Position numbers and translations under genes: made by a program | Shown here: in pieces, positions 45,132 to 56,047 of the stretch | Numbering within the stretch: the first letter of the stretch is position 1 | Layout of the letters: the number at the start of each line of letters is the position of its first letter | Notes under the pieces: generated by a model | Told to the model about the DNA's origin: nothing | What the model saw: only the letters and a program-made list of their open reading frames with translations | Database searches by the model: none | Assembly: GCF_900104535.1 (NCBI RefSeq) | Contig: NZ_LT629710.1 | Span: 2,418,001-2,482,000 of the forward strand | Source: Nakamurella panacisegetis | Lineage (GTDB): Bacteria > Actinomycetota > Actinomycetes > Mycobacteriales > Nakamurellaceae | Length of the DNA stretch: 64,000 nucleotides | Direction: 5' to 3'

Positions 45132-46067
45132 TCAGGCCAAGAAATCCAGCAGCAGTGCGCTCAACTGATCCGGGGCCTGCGCCGGGATCCAGTGGCCGCC
45201 GGGCACTTCTTCGTACCGCCAGGGGCCGTCGACGAATGCGGCCGAGTCGACCATCTGCTCGCGGGTCAGAAACAGGTCGCCGGTCGACCACACGCCCATG
45301 GTCGGGCAGGCGACGTGCGGCATGGGCGGAACCGTGGGCCGGTAGAACGTCTCCGGCCGGATGTTCGCGCGGTAGATGCCCAGTGCCGCGGTCAGCGCAC
45401 CGGGGCGCGCCAGAGCCGCGATCTGGGCGTCCATCAGGGGGTCGGTATTGGCCCCGCTCCACGCCCACTCCCGGAAGGCCTGCCAATTCGCTTGCGGCAG
45501 AACAGCTTCGGCCACCCCCGGGGTGAGGAACCACAGCATGTACCAGGACAGCTGTCGTTGGGCGATGCTGGACATTCCGGCCCCGGGATGACCCACCGAG
45601 AGCACGGAAAGCCGCTCGACCACCGCCGGATGCCGCATGGCGAAGCTCCACGCGATCCCGGCGCCCCAGTCGTGTCCGACGACCGCTGCCCGTTCCACGC
45701 CGAAATGGGCCAGCACAGCGGTGATGTCGGAATGCAACAACGGCATCCGGTAGGCGGCGACGTCCTCCGGGTGGTCCGACGCGCCGAATCCCCGCAGATC
45801 CGGCGCGATCACCTGAAACCCGTTGGCCGCCAGAGCGTTGATCTGGGCCGACCACAGGTGCCAGGAGTCCGGGAATCCGTGCAGCAGCAGCACCGGCCGA
45901 CCGTGGCCTGCGCAGGCCACGTTGATGCGCACGCCGTCGGAGTCGACATACTGCTCGGTGACACCCGCTTCGCTCGGCCCGGTCGCACGCGGCCCGGTGA
46001 CATTTTCCGTCGCTGCGCTCGCGGTGTTGCCGTTTCCGGTCGCTGCGCTCGCCCCGGTCACGGTCAT
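45132..46067 (-). CDS. Alpha/beta-fold hydrolase, epoxide-hydrolase type
   Basis: A 311-residue enzyme. HGFPDSWHLW (63-72) supplies the oxyanion region, DLRGFGASD (90-98) is the strand-helix motif, GHDWGAG (131-137) carries the nucleophile Asp133, and GGHWIP near the C-terminus carries the catalytic His. An Asp nucleophile indicates an epoxide hydrolase or haloalkane-dehalogenase-like enzyme rather than an esterase. The N-terminus has a low-complexity 35-residue tail with duplicated ASAAT, encoded by a direct repeat. It overlaps the deaminase stop by ATGA, so coupled translation is likely. Confidence 0.85.
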   Translation of the reverse strand: MTVTGASAATGNGNTASAATENVTGPRATGPSEAGVTEQYVDSDGVRINVACAGHGRPVLLLHGFPDSWHLWSAQINALAANGFQVIAPDLRGFGASDHPEDVAAYRMPLLHSDITAVLAHFGVERAAVVGHDWGAGIAWSFAMRHPAVVERLSVLSVGHPGAGMSSIAQRQLSWYMLWFLTPGVAEAVLPQANWQAFREWAWSGANTDPLMDAQIAALARPGALTAALGIYRANIRPETFYRPTVPPMPHVACPTMGVWSTGDLFLTREQMVDSAAFVDGPWRYEEVPGGHWIPAQAPDQLSALLLDFLA

Positions 46068-46660
46068 GACCTACGGGCGTTGTAGACCAGCGCCTGGCTT
46101 TCGCCGTATGCCGTGTAGGTGGCGATCGCGCCGTCACGCAGGACATCCTGCTCCACTTCGATGCCCCGCAAAGCCAACTGCTCGGCCCAGTCGGCGACCA
46201 CCGGGCCCTCGTCAAATCCGGTCAGCCGTTCGAGATCAGGGCCGTCACCGGCCACCACCAGCCGCTGCACGCCGGACCACAGAACGGCGCCGAAGCACAT
46301 CGCGCACGGACGCCAGTTGACGACCAACTCCAGGCCGGGGCGGGTCGCGGCCAGGTCCCAGGACCCGAGGCCGACCTGGGCCAACGAGATCGCGGTGACC
46401 TCGGCGTGCGCACTGGACAGACCGCTGGAGAGCACGACGTTGACCCCGACCGAGACGATCTCGCCGGTGGCCGGGTCGGCCACCACCGCCGCGAACGGGC
46501 CGCCGTTGCCGGCCACGTGGTTGCGATCGGCCAGCGCGTGCACCAACGCCATCCGGTCCTCCGACGTGACCAGCGGCGCCTGGTAGTCCGCGACGAACGG
46601 CATCACCCAGTCGGGCAGAACGGCCGTGAATCCGGTGGCCAGGATCGAGGTGTTGATCAT
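46064..46660 (-). CDS. Nucleoside/cytidine-deaminase-family zinc deaminase
   Basis: A 198-residue zinc hydrolase. HAE (His85, Glu87) and PCAMC (Cys119, Cys122) are the diagnostic metal and proton-shuttle residues, with the preceding GPFAAVVADPATGEIVSVG strand. The arrangement is that of guanine/tRNA-adenosine/nucleoside deaminases. The substrate is not predictable. It is the first gene of a two-gene operon with the epoxide-hydrolase-like gene; the much longer open frame upstream to 47782 was rejected because it runs antisense through the secreted-protein gene. Confidence 0.85.
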   Translation of the reverse strand: MINTSILATGFTAVLPDWVMPFVADYQAPLVTSEDRMALVHALADRNHVAGNGGPFAAVVADPATGEIVSVGVNVVLSSGLSSAHAEVTAISLAQVGLGSWDLAATRPGLELVVNWRPCAMCFGAVLWSGVQRLVVAGDGPDLERLTGFDEGPVVADWAEQLALRGIEVEQDVLRDGAIATYTAYGESQALVYNARRS

Positions 46661-46735
46661 GTGCGGCTCCCGCGGGTCGGTGTCCGGCCCAGCGTATCCA
46701 CCGCCCTCACAGCCGAGGTCGTTACCCTCGATCCG

Positions 46736-47641
46736 GTGGACCGCCGAGCTGCCGGAGTGATGGTGCTGTTCGTCGCGCTCCTGTGTGCCATGGTCGTACC
46801 GTCGCTGGTGGGCAAGCGCGTGGCCGGCAGCGCCGTCTCCGAGGTCATCGCGGCGCCCCCAACCGTCGGCTCTTGCGTCACGGCGATCACCGGCCCTGAT
46901 CGACCGCCGCGCGCGACCAGGCCGAACGCGGCCGTCACGGCTCTCCCGGTGGCCACCGTCGCCCCGTCCTGCACAGGGACCGTCATCGGCGAGATCATCT
47001 CGGTGCAGCCGACGAGCAGTTCGACCGTCACCACGCTCGACGAGTTCGTCCAGGCCAATCCGAGTTGCCGCAGTCAGGTGGAGAAGTACCTGGGCACCAC
47101 GGCGACGTCCACCATCGACGGGATGGAATGGACCAAGAGCATCCACGTCGACGCGGTCACGGTCGGACCGAACGCCCACGACCGGGCGGCCGGTCGCACC
47201 TGGACCGCGTGCGTGCTGTCCACGGTCGGCCAGACCTACAACGCGACAACCTCCTTGAAGTCGAGCTGGGACTCGGGCACCCTGCCGGATGAGTTCGGTC
47301 TGTGTTGGGACCGCAGCGTCGTACCGCGCGGGACACCCACCAGTTGCACCTCGCCGCACAGCACGCAGCAGCTGGGCTACGGCTTCGTCGCGTCGCCCAC
47401 CGACTCCGGTACGTCCATCGTGTCGGGGATGGATGCGGACGGCATGACGGCCGGCTGCCGGACCCTGGCGGCGTCGGTGATGAAGACCTCCGACCCGACC
47501 AAGGGCGGGCGCCTGGCCGTCAAGGTGGTCGCCCAGGCCGCCGGGGCGCCGTACGTGCAGTGCGTGGTGACTGTCGTCGGCTCCGGAAAGCTGACCGGCT
47601 CGGTGATCGGGATCGGGTCGAAGGCGCTGCCGCTGCGTTGA
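46736..47641 (+). CDS. Secreted or membrane-anchored Cys-rich protein (septum-formation-like), uncertain
   Basis: A 301-residue protein. One N-terminal hydrophobic segment (VMVLFVALLCAMVVPSLVG, about residues 8-26) suggests a signal or anchor. The mature part has several spaced Cys (VGSCVTAITG, PSCTGT, NPSCRSQVE, TACVLST, FGLCWD, TSCTS) typical of disulfide-bonded exported proteins. The layout resembles the septum-formation-like family of actinobacteria, but I am not certain. GTG 46736 is chosen because TACCCT lies seven nt upstream (leaderless). It is divergent from the deaminase gene. Confidence 0.65.
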   Translation: MDRRAAGVMVLFVALLCAMVVPSLVGKRVAGSAVSEVIAAPPTVGSCVTAITGPDRPPRATRPNAAVTALPVATVAPSCTGTVIGEIISVQPTSSSTVTTLDEFVQANPSCRSQVEKYLGTTATSTIDGMEWTKSIHVDAVTVGPNAHDRAAGRTWTACVLSTVGQTYNATTSLKSSWDSGTLPDEFGLCWDRSVVPRGTPTSCTSPHSTQQLGYGFVASPTDSGTSIVSGMDADGMTAGCRTLAASVMKTSDPTKGGRLAVKVVAQAAGAPYVQCVVTVVGSGKLTGSVIGIGSKALPLR

Positions 47642-47828
47642 GGAACCGGCGCGGCGGGAACCGGCGCGGCGCCTTGGACGCGGTCGTGCTGGTCGCGGCT
47701 GCTCAACGGTGTGCTGACCACCGTGCATCGGGGTCAGTTCCGGGCGTCGCAGGCTCAGGTTGGTGGCCCCGCGCACGAGCACGGGGAAATGATGCGTACG
47801 GCAGAACTCGCCGCCGGGTAATATGCAG

Positions 47829-49172
47829 CTAGGGGTCGAGCATTTCCCGGATGTGGTGCAGTCGGTTGCGGCGGGGTCTTTGTTCCGGGTCGGTCCATTT
47901 CGGTGGAATGGTCTCGGGATGGCCGTGGTCGTCGAATCGTATTTGCCATTCGCTGCGGTGAATTTCTCGGTGGTGGTATCCGCAGAGCAGTACCCCGTTG
48001 GCGGTGCTGGTGTCGCCGAGGTCGCGTTCCCACCAGTTCACGTGGTGGATGTCGCACCAGGTGGCCGGCCGGTCGCAGCCGTCCCAGACACAGCCGCGAT
48101 CCCGGGCGGTGATGGCCCGCCGCATGCCGCGGGTGAAGGTTCGCATGGCCCGCCCGACGTCCAGGATCTCCCCCTGCCCGCCCAGGACGACGGGGATGAT
48201 CTTCGCGTCGCACAGGTAGCGGCGGGCTTGGGCCGGGGTCATCGCGTACCCGGATTCGCGGGTGGCCTGGGTGATCTCGCCGTGCATCTGGTCCCAGTGC
48301 ACGTAGACGACGACGTGGGGTTTCTCCCCGCCGTTGGCCGGCCCGTCCCCGGCGGTCAGGTACCGCTCCAATGCCTCGATCAGGGCGTGCGCCCGCCGGG
48401 TCGCCGACGGCCGGGGATCGGGTGTGCAGTCGGAACCGGGGGTCGGGCCGGGGATGGGTCGGGGCGCGGCGAGAGCGTCGATGGCTCTGGTGATCACGTC
48501 GACGCCGTGGTCGTCCAGGGTGCCGGTGAGGCCGGTCAGTCCGGTGCGGGCGTTACGGGAGCCGAACCGCAACTCCATCTTCGACGCCGGGGTGGTTTCG
48601 TCCAGGGTGCCGTCGGGGTCGGCGGCGTCCAGTACGGCGGTGGCGATCTTGTCCAGACTCCGTGGATCCACCACCGCTGCTTTCTCGACCAGGAGGTGTT
48701 CGCAGAAGTCCCGCTGCTCCGGCGGCAACGGTGCGGGCAGTTTCCCCATGGTCGCCACGATCGTCCGCACGTGCTCCGAACCCACCCGGCCGGTGTCCAA
48801 GGCGTCGGCCAGGACCGGCAGCAGCGGTGGCAGCTCCGGGCCGGTGGGGGTGTCGCGGGGCAGGGTGTGCCGGGCGGCGCGGACGCGGTGGGTCGCCTCG
48901 GCGGGGGAGATCAGCACCGTCTGGGCCAACAGGGCAGCGGTGGAGGAGCAGGACCGTTGCCCCGCGATGCCTTGGGTGTCGATCTCCCCGGCCAGGTGCA
49001 CGTTCGCCGCGAGCACCATCCGCGACAGAGTCTCGTACTCCCGGGCCAATTCCAACAGATCGTCGGCGTTGATCTTCCAGTACCCCCCGTCGGTCAATTC
49101 CCGGACAGATTCCATCGCCGACCGGACCAATTGTCTGGCCTGGTCGATGTCGGTGAATCCGGTCCCTCCCAT
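47829..49172 (-). CDS. DUF222 and HNH-endonuclease domain protein (13E12 repeat family)
   Basis: A 447-residue protein. The N-terminal two thirds are the DUF222 helical domain (RSCSSTAALLAQTVLISPAEATHRV). The C-terminus is an HNH nuclease: CVWDGCDRP, CDIHHVNWW and LLCGYHHREIH carry the zinc-Cys and HNH residues. These genes are common, repetitive, often mobile-looking in actinobacteria, with unknown role. TAGCGT lies seven nt before ATG 49172 (leaderless). About 1.2 kb of gene-free repeats follow upstream of it. Confidence 0.88.
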   Translation of the reverse strand: MGGTGFTDIDQARQLVRSAMESVRELTDGGYWKINADDLLELAREYETLSRMVLAANVHLAGEIDTQGIAGQRSCSSTAALLAQTVLISPAEATHRVRAARHTLPRDTPTGPELPPLLPVLADALDTGRVGSEHVRTIVATMGKLPAPLPPEQRDFCEHLLVEKAAVVDPRSLDKIATAVLDAADPDGTLDETTPASKMELRFGSRNARTGLTGLTGTLDDHGVDVITRAIDALAAPRPIPGPTPGSDCTPDPRPSATRRAHALIEALERYLTAGDGPANGGEKPHVVVYVHWDQMHGEITQATRESGYAMTPAQARRYLCDAKIIPVVLGGQGEILDVGRAMRTFTRGMRRAITARDRGCVWDGCDRPATWCDIHHVNWWERDLGDTSTANGVLLCGYHHREIHRSEWQIRFDDHGHPETIPPKWTDPEQRPRRNRLHHIREMLDP

Positions 49173-49321
49173 ACCGCAAACGCTATCGCAGGCCACCGAC
49201 AGTCGACCGTGCGCGGACGGCCATTTCCGGCGATGGAAAGATCACGGATTGGTGACGATATTGCCAGGGCCGTGAAGACGGTGCTGATTGCGGAGGCGCG
49301 ACTTTTACGCTGCCCGGGACT

Positions 49322-49390
49322 ACTTGTAATACGTGGCTGGCACTCGTCATCTCGCCGGCGATATGACAAGTGCCGGCCGGTATTACGAGT
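49322..49390. repeat. Long two-tier imperfect palindrome
   Basis: The outer arms ACTTGTAATAC (49322-49332) and GTATTACGAGT (49380-49390) pair with one mismatch. The inner arms GGCACTCGTCAT (49339-49350) and ATGACAAGTGCC (49363-49374) also pair with one mismatch, around a GC-rich tip. Fragments of the same words (GACAAGTGC, ACTTGGCAC, GGTATTGCGGGT) recur at 49414-49467, as if a second degraded copy follows. Confidence 0.6.
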
Positions 49391-49599
49391 CGCCCACCGA
49401 CCCGTGGGCTGGCCTGACAAGTGCACACGCGCACGAGAACTTGGCACGCGGTATTGCGGGTCCGCCGTCGAGCCGGACTGCGGCTGGGACGGCTCCACAG
49501 CACGGCGTGCAAGGGCGTCCGGTGTGCCGCGTTGGGCCCTGTCGACGGGCCACGCCCCCGACGGCCCATGTGCCCCCGGCCGATCGGCGGCCCGCTGGG

Positions 49600-49975
49600 G
49601 ACCCTGCCTCGGCCCCTCGCCTCGGGTGCGGCGGCCGAGTCGGGTGCGGCGGCCGAGTCGGGACCGGCCGCCAGTGCCGGCGCCCAGCCCCAGGCCTCGG
49701 CCCCTCGCCTCGGGACCGGCGGCCGAGTCGGGTCCGGCGGCCGCGTGGGGTGCGGCGGCCGAGTCGGGACCGGCCGCCAGTGACGGCGCCCAGCCCCAGG
49801 CCTCGGCCCCGACCCCCGCCGCCGGCCTTGGGCCCCGACCTCCGACCCGCCGTCGGCCTTGGGACCCGACCTCCGACCCCCGCCGCCGGCCTTGGGCCCC
49901 GACCTCCGACCCGCCGTCGGCCTTGGGCCCCGACCTCCGACCCGCCGTCGGCCTTGGGGCCCGCCTTTGGGGGAC
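49600..49975. repeat. GC-rich tandem arrays
   Basis: 49600-49810: repeats of the GCGGCGGCCGAGTCGG type plus a duplicated longer block ending in CAGCCCCAGGCCTCGGCC. 49820-49975: four to five units of a 31-34 bp sequence beginning GGCCTTGGGCCCCGACCTCC and closing with GACCCGCCGTC or a longer variant. The region is nearly pure G+C. Confidence 0.75.
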
Positions 49976-50359
49976 CCGGCGCCCCGGCCCGGCTGAACCG
50001 TGCCGGCTGTGCGTGCCGGGTCTCCATCCACCACCGCCCGGTCCGACCTGCGAGGAACCACTGAGATCTTGTGCCCGTTCACCCTGCCCGGAGCAGTCCC
50101 TGCGGCGGGGCCGGGCCGCAACTGCGGATCTTCCGGCCGGGCTGCGCTGGCAAATTCGTCGGGCGCCGACGGGTAATCTGAACACGGCTTTTCCTGGATC
50201 ACCGCGGTGCCGGGAGGGGCCACCGGCACCCCACCCGCGACAGCTCGTCACCTGATCGGCTACCTGGGTCGGCGGCGGCGCTGACGAACCGGCCGGCGCC
50301 TGCTGCTTGCGCGCCGGTATCCACCGAGCCGGGTGTTGCGAGAGGGCAAGGGTGCGAGC

Positions 50360-52674
<2,315 letters not shown>

Positions 52675-52715
52675 CGGTCGGCGTCACCCGCGCGGTGGTC
52701 GCGACGGCAGCCACC

Positions 52716-52830
52716 GCGCGGAACGGCACTGCGGGAGGCGCCAACGGTCAGCGGAACGGCACCGCGGGGCCGCCAACCGTCAGCGGACCGGCACCGCGAT
52801 GGGCGCCGCCGGTCAGCGGCACAGCACTGC
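52716..52830 (-). repeat. 32-33 bp tandem array containing the last codons and stop of the lipoprotein gene
   Basis: On the minus strand the gene ends GCAGTGCTGTGCCGCTGA (to 52813). GCGGTGCCGGTCCGCTGA follows 33 bp on (stop at 52780-52782), then GCGGTGCCGTTCCGCTGA 32 bp further (52748-52750), then a fourth partial unit without the TGA (about 52716-52733). Only the first extra copy is in frame. Confidence 0.87.
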
Positions 52831-53988
52831 GGCCATCGCTGAACGGGTGCCGGCGGGGCCCTGCTCCGAGGTGACCTCGTAACCGCAGCCCGCGGTCTGG
52901 AAGGCGATGCCCTCGGTCTGGATCATCGGCGGATCGGGCAGCTCGCGATGGGGCCACGAGGCGAAATCGGCCAGAGCGGCACCGGCTTTCGGCGCTGCAT
53001 ACTGGGTCACCTCGTCGTAGGTGAGGATCAGGACGCGTCCGTTTGATGCGGCGGCGTCGGTGACGACCGTGCCGGTGAACAGCGACTGCGCGGAACGGCT
53101 GGGTGCCGGTGGGGTGAACGACGAAAGGTACGTCAGTGTGCCGCCGCCGGGTGACGCGCGGTAGATCCGGTGCGGCGGAACCACTCCGGCGTCGTTGCGC
53201 GCAGATTTGGTGATGATCAGGAGTGATCCGTCGGCGTCGACCAACATCGCCTCGGCATTGTGTGGCCCGTCCGGGTAGACGTAATCCCATCGATCGGCGG
53301 CGACCGGGGTGGCCGGCAGTGGCCGCAGGGAAGGCTCGTCCAGCCGGTAGACGGAGATCCGCGAGCGCTTCACGGCATTGTCGCCGATATCGCCGACATA
53401 GAAGCATCGTCCGCCGCGATCACCGCACGGGCCGGCCGACAAGGCTTCCGCATTTCCGGCCGACATACCCTGCACCTCAACCCGTCCGATCAATGAGCCG
53501 TTGCCCCGCACGGCGACGATGTCGTGCACCCCGGTGCCGTCGTCGACGACGAAGTAGGCGTCCGGATCGTGGCCCGACACCACGATGCCGCTGGACTCGG
53601 GCGCGACTCCCGCCGGCAGTTCATGGACCGGGCCGACCGTGTAACACCGGCCGCCGGGACAGGCCCCGGCGCTCGCCGACCGAGAGGTCGGATCGGACGC
53701 CGTGGTCCGGGGCGGCCGGTCGGATCGCTGGGCCCCCGCCGGTGAACTGCTTGCGACCCTCCCGGTCGGGCGGTCCGGAGAGGTCGGGCGGTCCGGAGAG
53801 TCCGAGGCCGGAGGATCCGAGGCCGGAGGAGGGGCCGACGGCCGAACCGTGGCGGCCGATGTGACCCCCGAGGCCGATGTGACCGCCGAGGCGGCCGGGG
53901 GCGGCGTGGGACGGCCCAACGGGGCCGTACATCCGGCGATGATCACGGCGCCGACCACGACCAGGACGGCCCGACGGAGTCTGCGCAC
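52813..53988 (-). CDS. Secreted lipoprotein with probable beta-propeller fold
   Basis: A 391-residue exported protein. The lipobox is in AVIIAGCTAP (Cys about residue 20), followed by an 80-residue Pro/Ser/Thr-rich linker with repeats such as SPDRPTGR. The folded part from about 108 carries blade-like repeats (SSGIVVSGHDPDAYFVVDDG, FYVGDIGDNAVKRSRISVYRL, AEAMLVDADGSLLIITKS). The function is unknown. GTG 53988 is supported by TAGCGT six nt upstream (leaderless). Its 3' end is part of a 32-33 bp tandem array. Confidence 0.75.
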   Translation of the reverse strand: MRRLRRAVLVVVGAVIIAGCTAPLGRPTPPPAASAVTSASGVTSAATVRPSAPPPASDPPASDSPDRPTSPDRPTGRVASSSPAGAQRSDRPPRTTASDPTSRSASAGACPGGRCYTVGPVHELPAGVAPESSGIVVSGHDPDAYFVVDDGTGVHDIVAVRGNGSLIGRVEVQGMSAGNAEALSAGPCGDRGGRCFYVGDIGDNAVKRSRISVYRLDEPSLRPLPATPVAADRWDYVYPDGPHNAEAMLVDADGSLLIITKSARNDAGVVPPHRIYRASPGGGTLTYLSSFTPPAPSRSAQSLFTGTVVTDAAASNGRVLILTYDEVTQYAAPKAGAALADFASWPHRELPDPPMIQTEGIAFQTAGCGYEVTSEQGPAGTRSAMAAVLCR

Positions 53989-54140
53989 GGCCGAACGCTA
54001 GCGCAGGACACGCGTGGATCGGCACCCGGGCAACCGGCCCGCGCTACGACTTCCAAGGTGTTACGAGCGGTGCTGTTCTCACCGGTCGTGTTGTTGTCCC
54101 CGACCCGGCGGAGCAGTCGGTCCGAAAGGCCGCTGGGCCC

Positions 54141-54227
54141 TCAGCGGACAACGTTCACCGGCCAGAGACCGGCACCGGGCAACCGACGATCCCCTCAGGG
54201 GACGACGGTCACCGGCCAGAGACCGGC
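54141..54227 (-). repeat. 54-bp direct duplication containing the last codons and stop of the USP gene
   Basis: The 33 bp at 54195-54227 (last ten codons plus TGA) recur at 54141-54173 with three mismatches, exactly 54 bp away and in frame. Read-through of the first stop would add 17 residues ending AGLWPVNVVR, a near copy of the native end AGLWPVTVVP. Confidence 0.87.
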
Positions 54228-54641
54228 GCGCACCAGCCGAACACCCACCGAGCCGATCAGGCGGTGCCCGGAGGAGGTCGAGGCACCGACCACCACGGCG
54301 TCGGCCATCACCTTCTGGCAGATCCGGGAGATCTCGGCGTACGGATCGCCTTTCGCCTCGATGAACCGCGCGCGGATGCCCTGGTCGGCTGCCCCGATCT
54401 CGACCTGCTTCCGCAGTTGGGCGGCCACGTCGTGCAGCGCCTCGTCCACCGCCACCCCCGCGGCCGGGACGAAGTTGGCCATCGGCGATCCGGTGGCCAC
54501 GAAGACGACGACCAGTTCGGCCGACTGCCGCCGCGCCAGCCCCGCGGCGTAGGACGCCGCTCGGAGAGAGGTGACCGAACCGTCCACGGCGACGACGATC
54601 ACCTTCGGGCCGTCGGTGCCGCGCTCGAAAACTGAACCCAT
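54195..54641 (-). CDS. Universal stress protein (UspA family)
   Basis: A 148-residue cytosolic protein. VIVVAVDGSVTSLRAASYA is the first strand and helix. VVGASTSSGHRLIGSVG is the nucleotide-binding G-x2-G-x9-G(S) loop, so ATP binding is likely. Members respond to hypoxia and other stresses. The stop codon region is duplicated in tandem. The lipoprotein gene lies downstream on the same strand, 206 bp away. Confidence 0.9.
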   Translation of the reverse strand: MGSVFERGTDGPKVIVVAVDGSVTSLRAASYAAGLARRQSAELVVVFVATGSPMANFVPAAGVAVDEALHDVAAQLRKQVEIGAADQGIRARFIEAKGDPYAEISRICQKVMADAVVVGASTSSGHRLIGSVGVRLVRAGLWPVTVVP

Positions 54642-54879
54642 GCCCCTACTGTTCCCTATCCCGGGACTGCTCCCGACCGGGCCGCGCCGCTGTGTTCAGC
54701 CCGTCATGGGGACGGGACGGGTGCGCAGACCGATCAGCGTGCCGGTCAGCTTTCGCGTCCCGACGACCTGCACCATGCAGAGGCCACGCGCGGTGGAGGC
54801 AAGCCATCCGCGCCGACCGTGCGGCGATCGGTGCGATCGCCCGCCTACGGCCGGCGCCAGCCACTCGTACATTGAACGC

Positions 54880-55995
54880 ATGTGGCGGCTGCCGGGCGCG
54901 CTGGCGCTGATGTTGCTCATCGGCGGGTGCACGGTCGCCGGCTCGGCCGCCATCGCCCCGTACGTCGCGCGCCCGGCCGGTTCGGTGAGCGCGCACGTCG
55001 TCCCGGCGCCGGCCGGCTTCCTGGCCCTGGCCCCCAACGGCACGACCGCCGCCGTTGCCGACGCCGCTCATGGCGTCTGCCTGGTGCCGGTCGTGGGGGA
55101 ATCCGACCGCGTCTGCGCGGCCACCACGGTGACCGGCCGGCATCCGGTGACCGCCATGTTCGCGCCGGACGGCCGGACGGTGGCCCTCGGTCAGGGCGTC
55201 GATGCGCGGGGCCGAGGCACGGTCGCCCTGGTCGACGTCGCCACCGGAGGAGTGCGACCGATCCCCCCGGTGCCGCCCGGCGGCGGCACGTCGTTCTACG
55301 TGAACATGGCCTGGAACCGGCAGGATGGTCATCTGCTGTTGATCAGCGGATCCAGTGATGCCAACGGGTTGAGTACCCGGGTGGTGGACGTCGACCCGGC
55401 ATCCCTGGTGCCGCGGGTGGTCGCGGTGGCCACCGGTCCGTATGAGTTCCAGTCCGGTCACTTCGTGGTGGGCGGGGACAGCGCGGTCTTCACGGCGTAC
55501 CGGGTCGACCAGATCCCGCCGGACCTGATCGTGATCGACACGGCCACCGGCACCCGCCGTGAGTTCGGGCCGCTGGGGCCGGGCGGTACCCAGGCCGTGC
55601 CGCTCGCGGTCGCCCCGGACGGCCGTCACGCCGTGGTCGGGTTCTCCACCTACGGGCATCCAGGGCCCCCGCAGGTGCTCGATCTGAAGACGGGGGCGTT
55701 GTCGCCGTTGGACGGGGTGAAGGGCGACTACGCCCTCGCCGCGTACTCCCCGGACGGCCGCCAGCTGGCCTGCGTCACGTCGTTCAGTGTGTCCGGTATC
55801 GGGACGTCGACCGAAGCGGGGGCGGCCCTGCGGGTCCAGATCGTCCCGGCCGGATTCGCCGCCGTGACCGTCGGGACGGTGCGCGGGGTCCTGCCCGCCG
55901 ATGCCGGTCTCGCCTGGTCGGGCGTGGATTCACTCGGCATCACCAGCCCGACGGCGATGAGCGGAAACGCGGTGGCCGGCTGGTCGCTCGGGTGA
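54880..55995 (+). CDS. Secreted lipoprotein with WD40/TolB-like beta-propeller repeats
   Basis: A 371-residue exported protein. Signal ending in MLLIGGCTVAG (lipobox Cys about residue 17). Blade repeats: GFLALAPNGTTAAVADAAHG, PVTAMFAPDGRTVALGQG, PLAVAPDGRHAVVGFS and LAAYSPDGRQLACVTS. A sensor or scaffold role is inferred. TACATT lies six nt before ATG 54880 (leaderless). No operon partner is evident. Confidence 0.78.
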   Translation: MWRLPGALALMLLIGGCTVAGSAAIAPYVARPAGSVSAHVVPAPAGFLALAPNGTTAAVADAAHGVCLVPVVGESDRVCAATTVTGRHPVTAMFAPDGRTVALGQGVDARGRGTVALVDVATGGVRPIPPVPPGGGTSFYVNMAWNRQDGHLLLISGSSDANGLSTRVVDVDPASLVPRVVAVATGPYEFQSGHFVVGGDSAVFTAYRVDQIPPDLIVIDTATGTRREFGPLGPGGTQAVPLAVAPDGRHAVVGFSTYGHPGPPQVLDLKTGALSPLDGVKGDYALAAYSPDGRQLACVTSFSVSGIGTSTEAGAALRVQIVPAGFAAVTVGTVRGVLPADAGLAWSGVDSLGITSPTAMSGNAVAGWSLG

Positions 55996-56047
55996 CGTGA
56001 GGGACCCGCCCACCACGGCCGGCCGTCGGGCAGGGCAGGATCGAGGA

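Larger units (their letters stand above)
49173..50359. other. Gene-free, repeat-rich intergenic region (1.2 kb)
   Basis: No supportable gene. 49173-49320 holds the HNH gene promoter. 49322-49390 is a long two-part hairpin. 49600-49810 and 49820-49975 are very GC-rich imperfect tandem arrays. 50000-50359 shows no clear structure except the ask promoter region. Long open frames through the arrays are a by-product of GC content. Confidence 0.7.

Noticed and set aside
46064-47782. 572-codon version of the deaminase frame
   Set aside because: The extra N-terminal part is antisense to the secreted-protein gene; the deaminase fold starts at the ATG at 46660.
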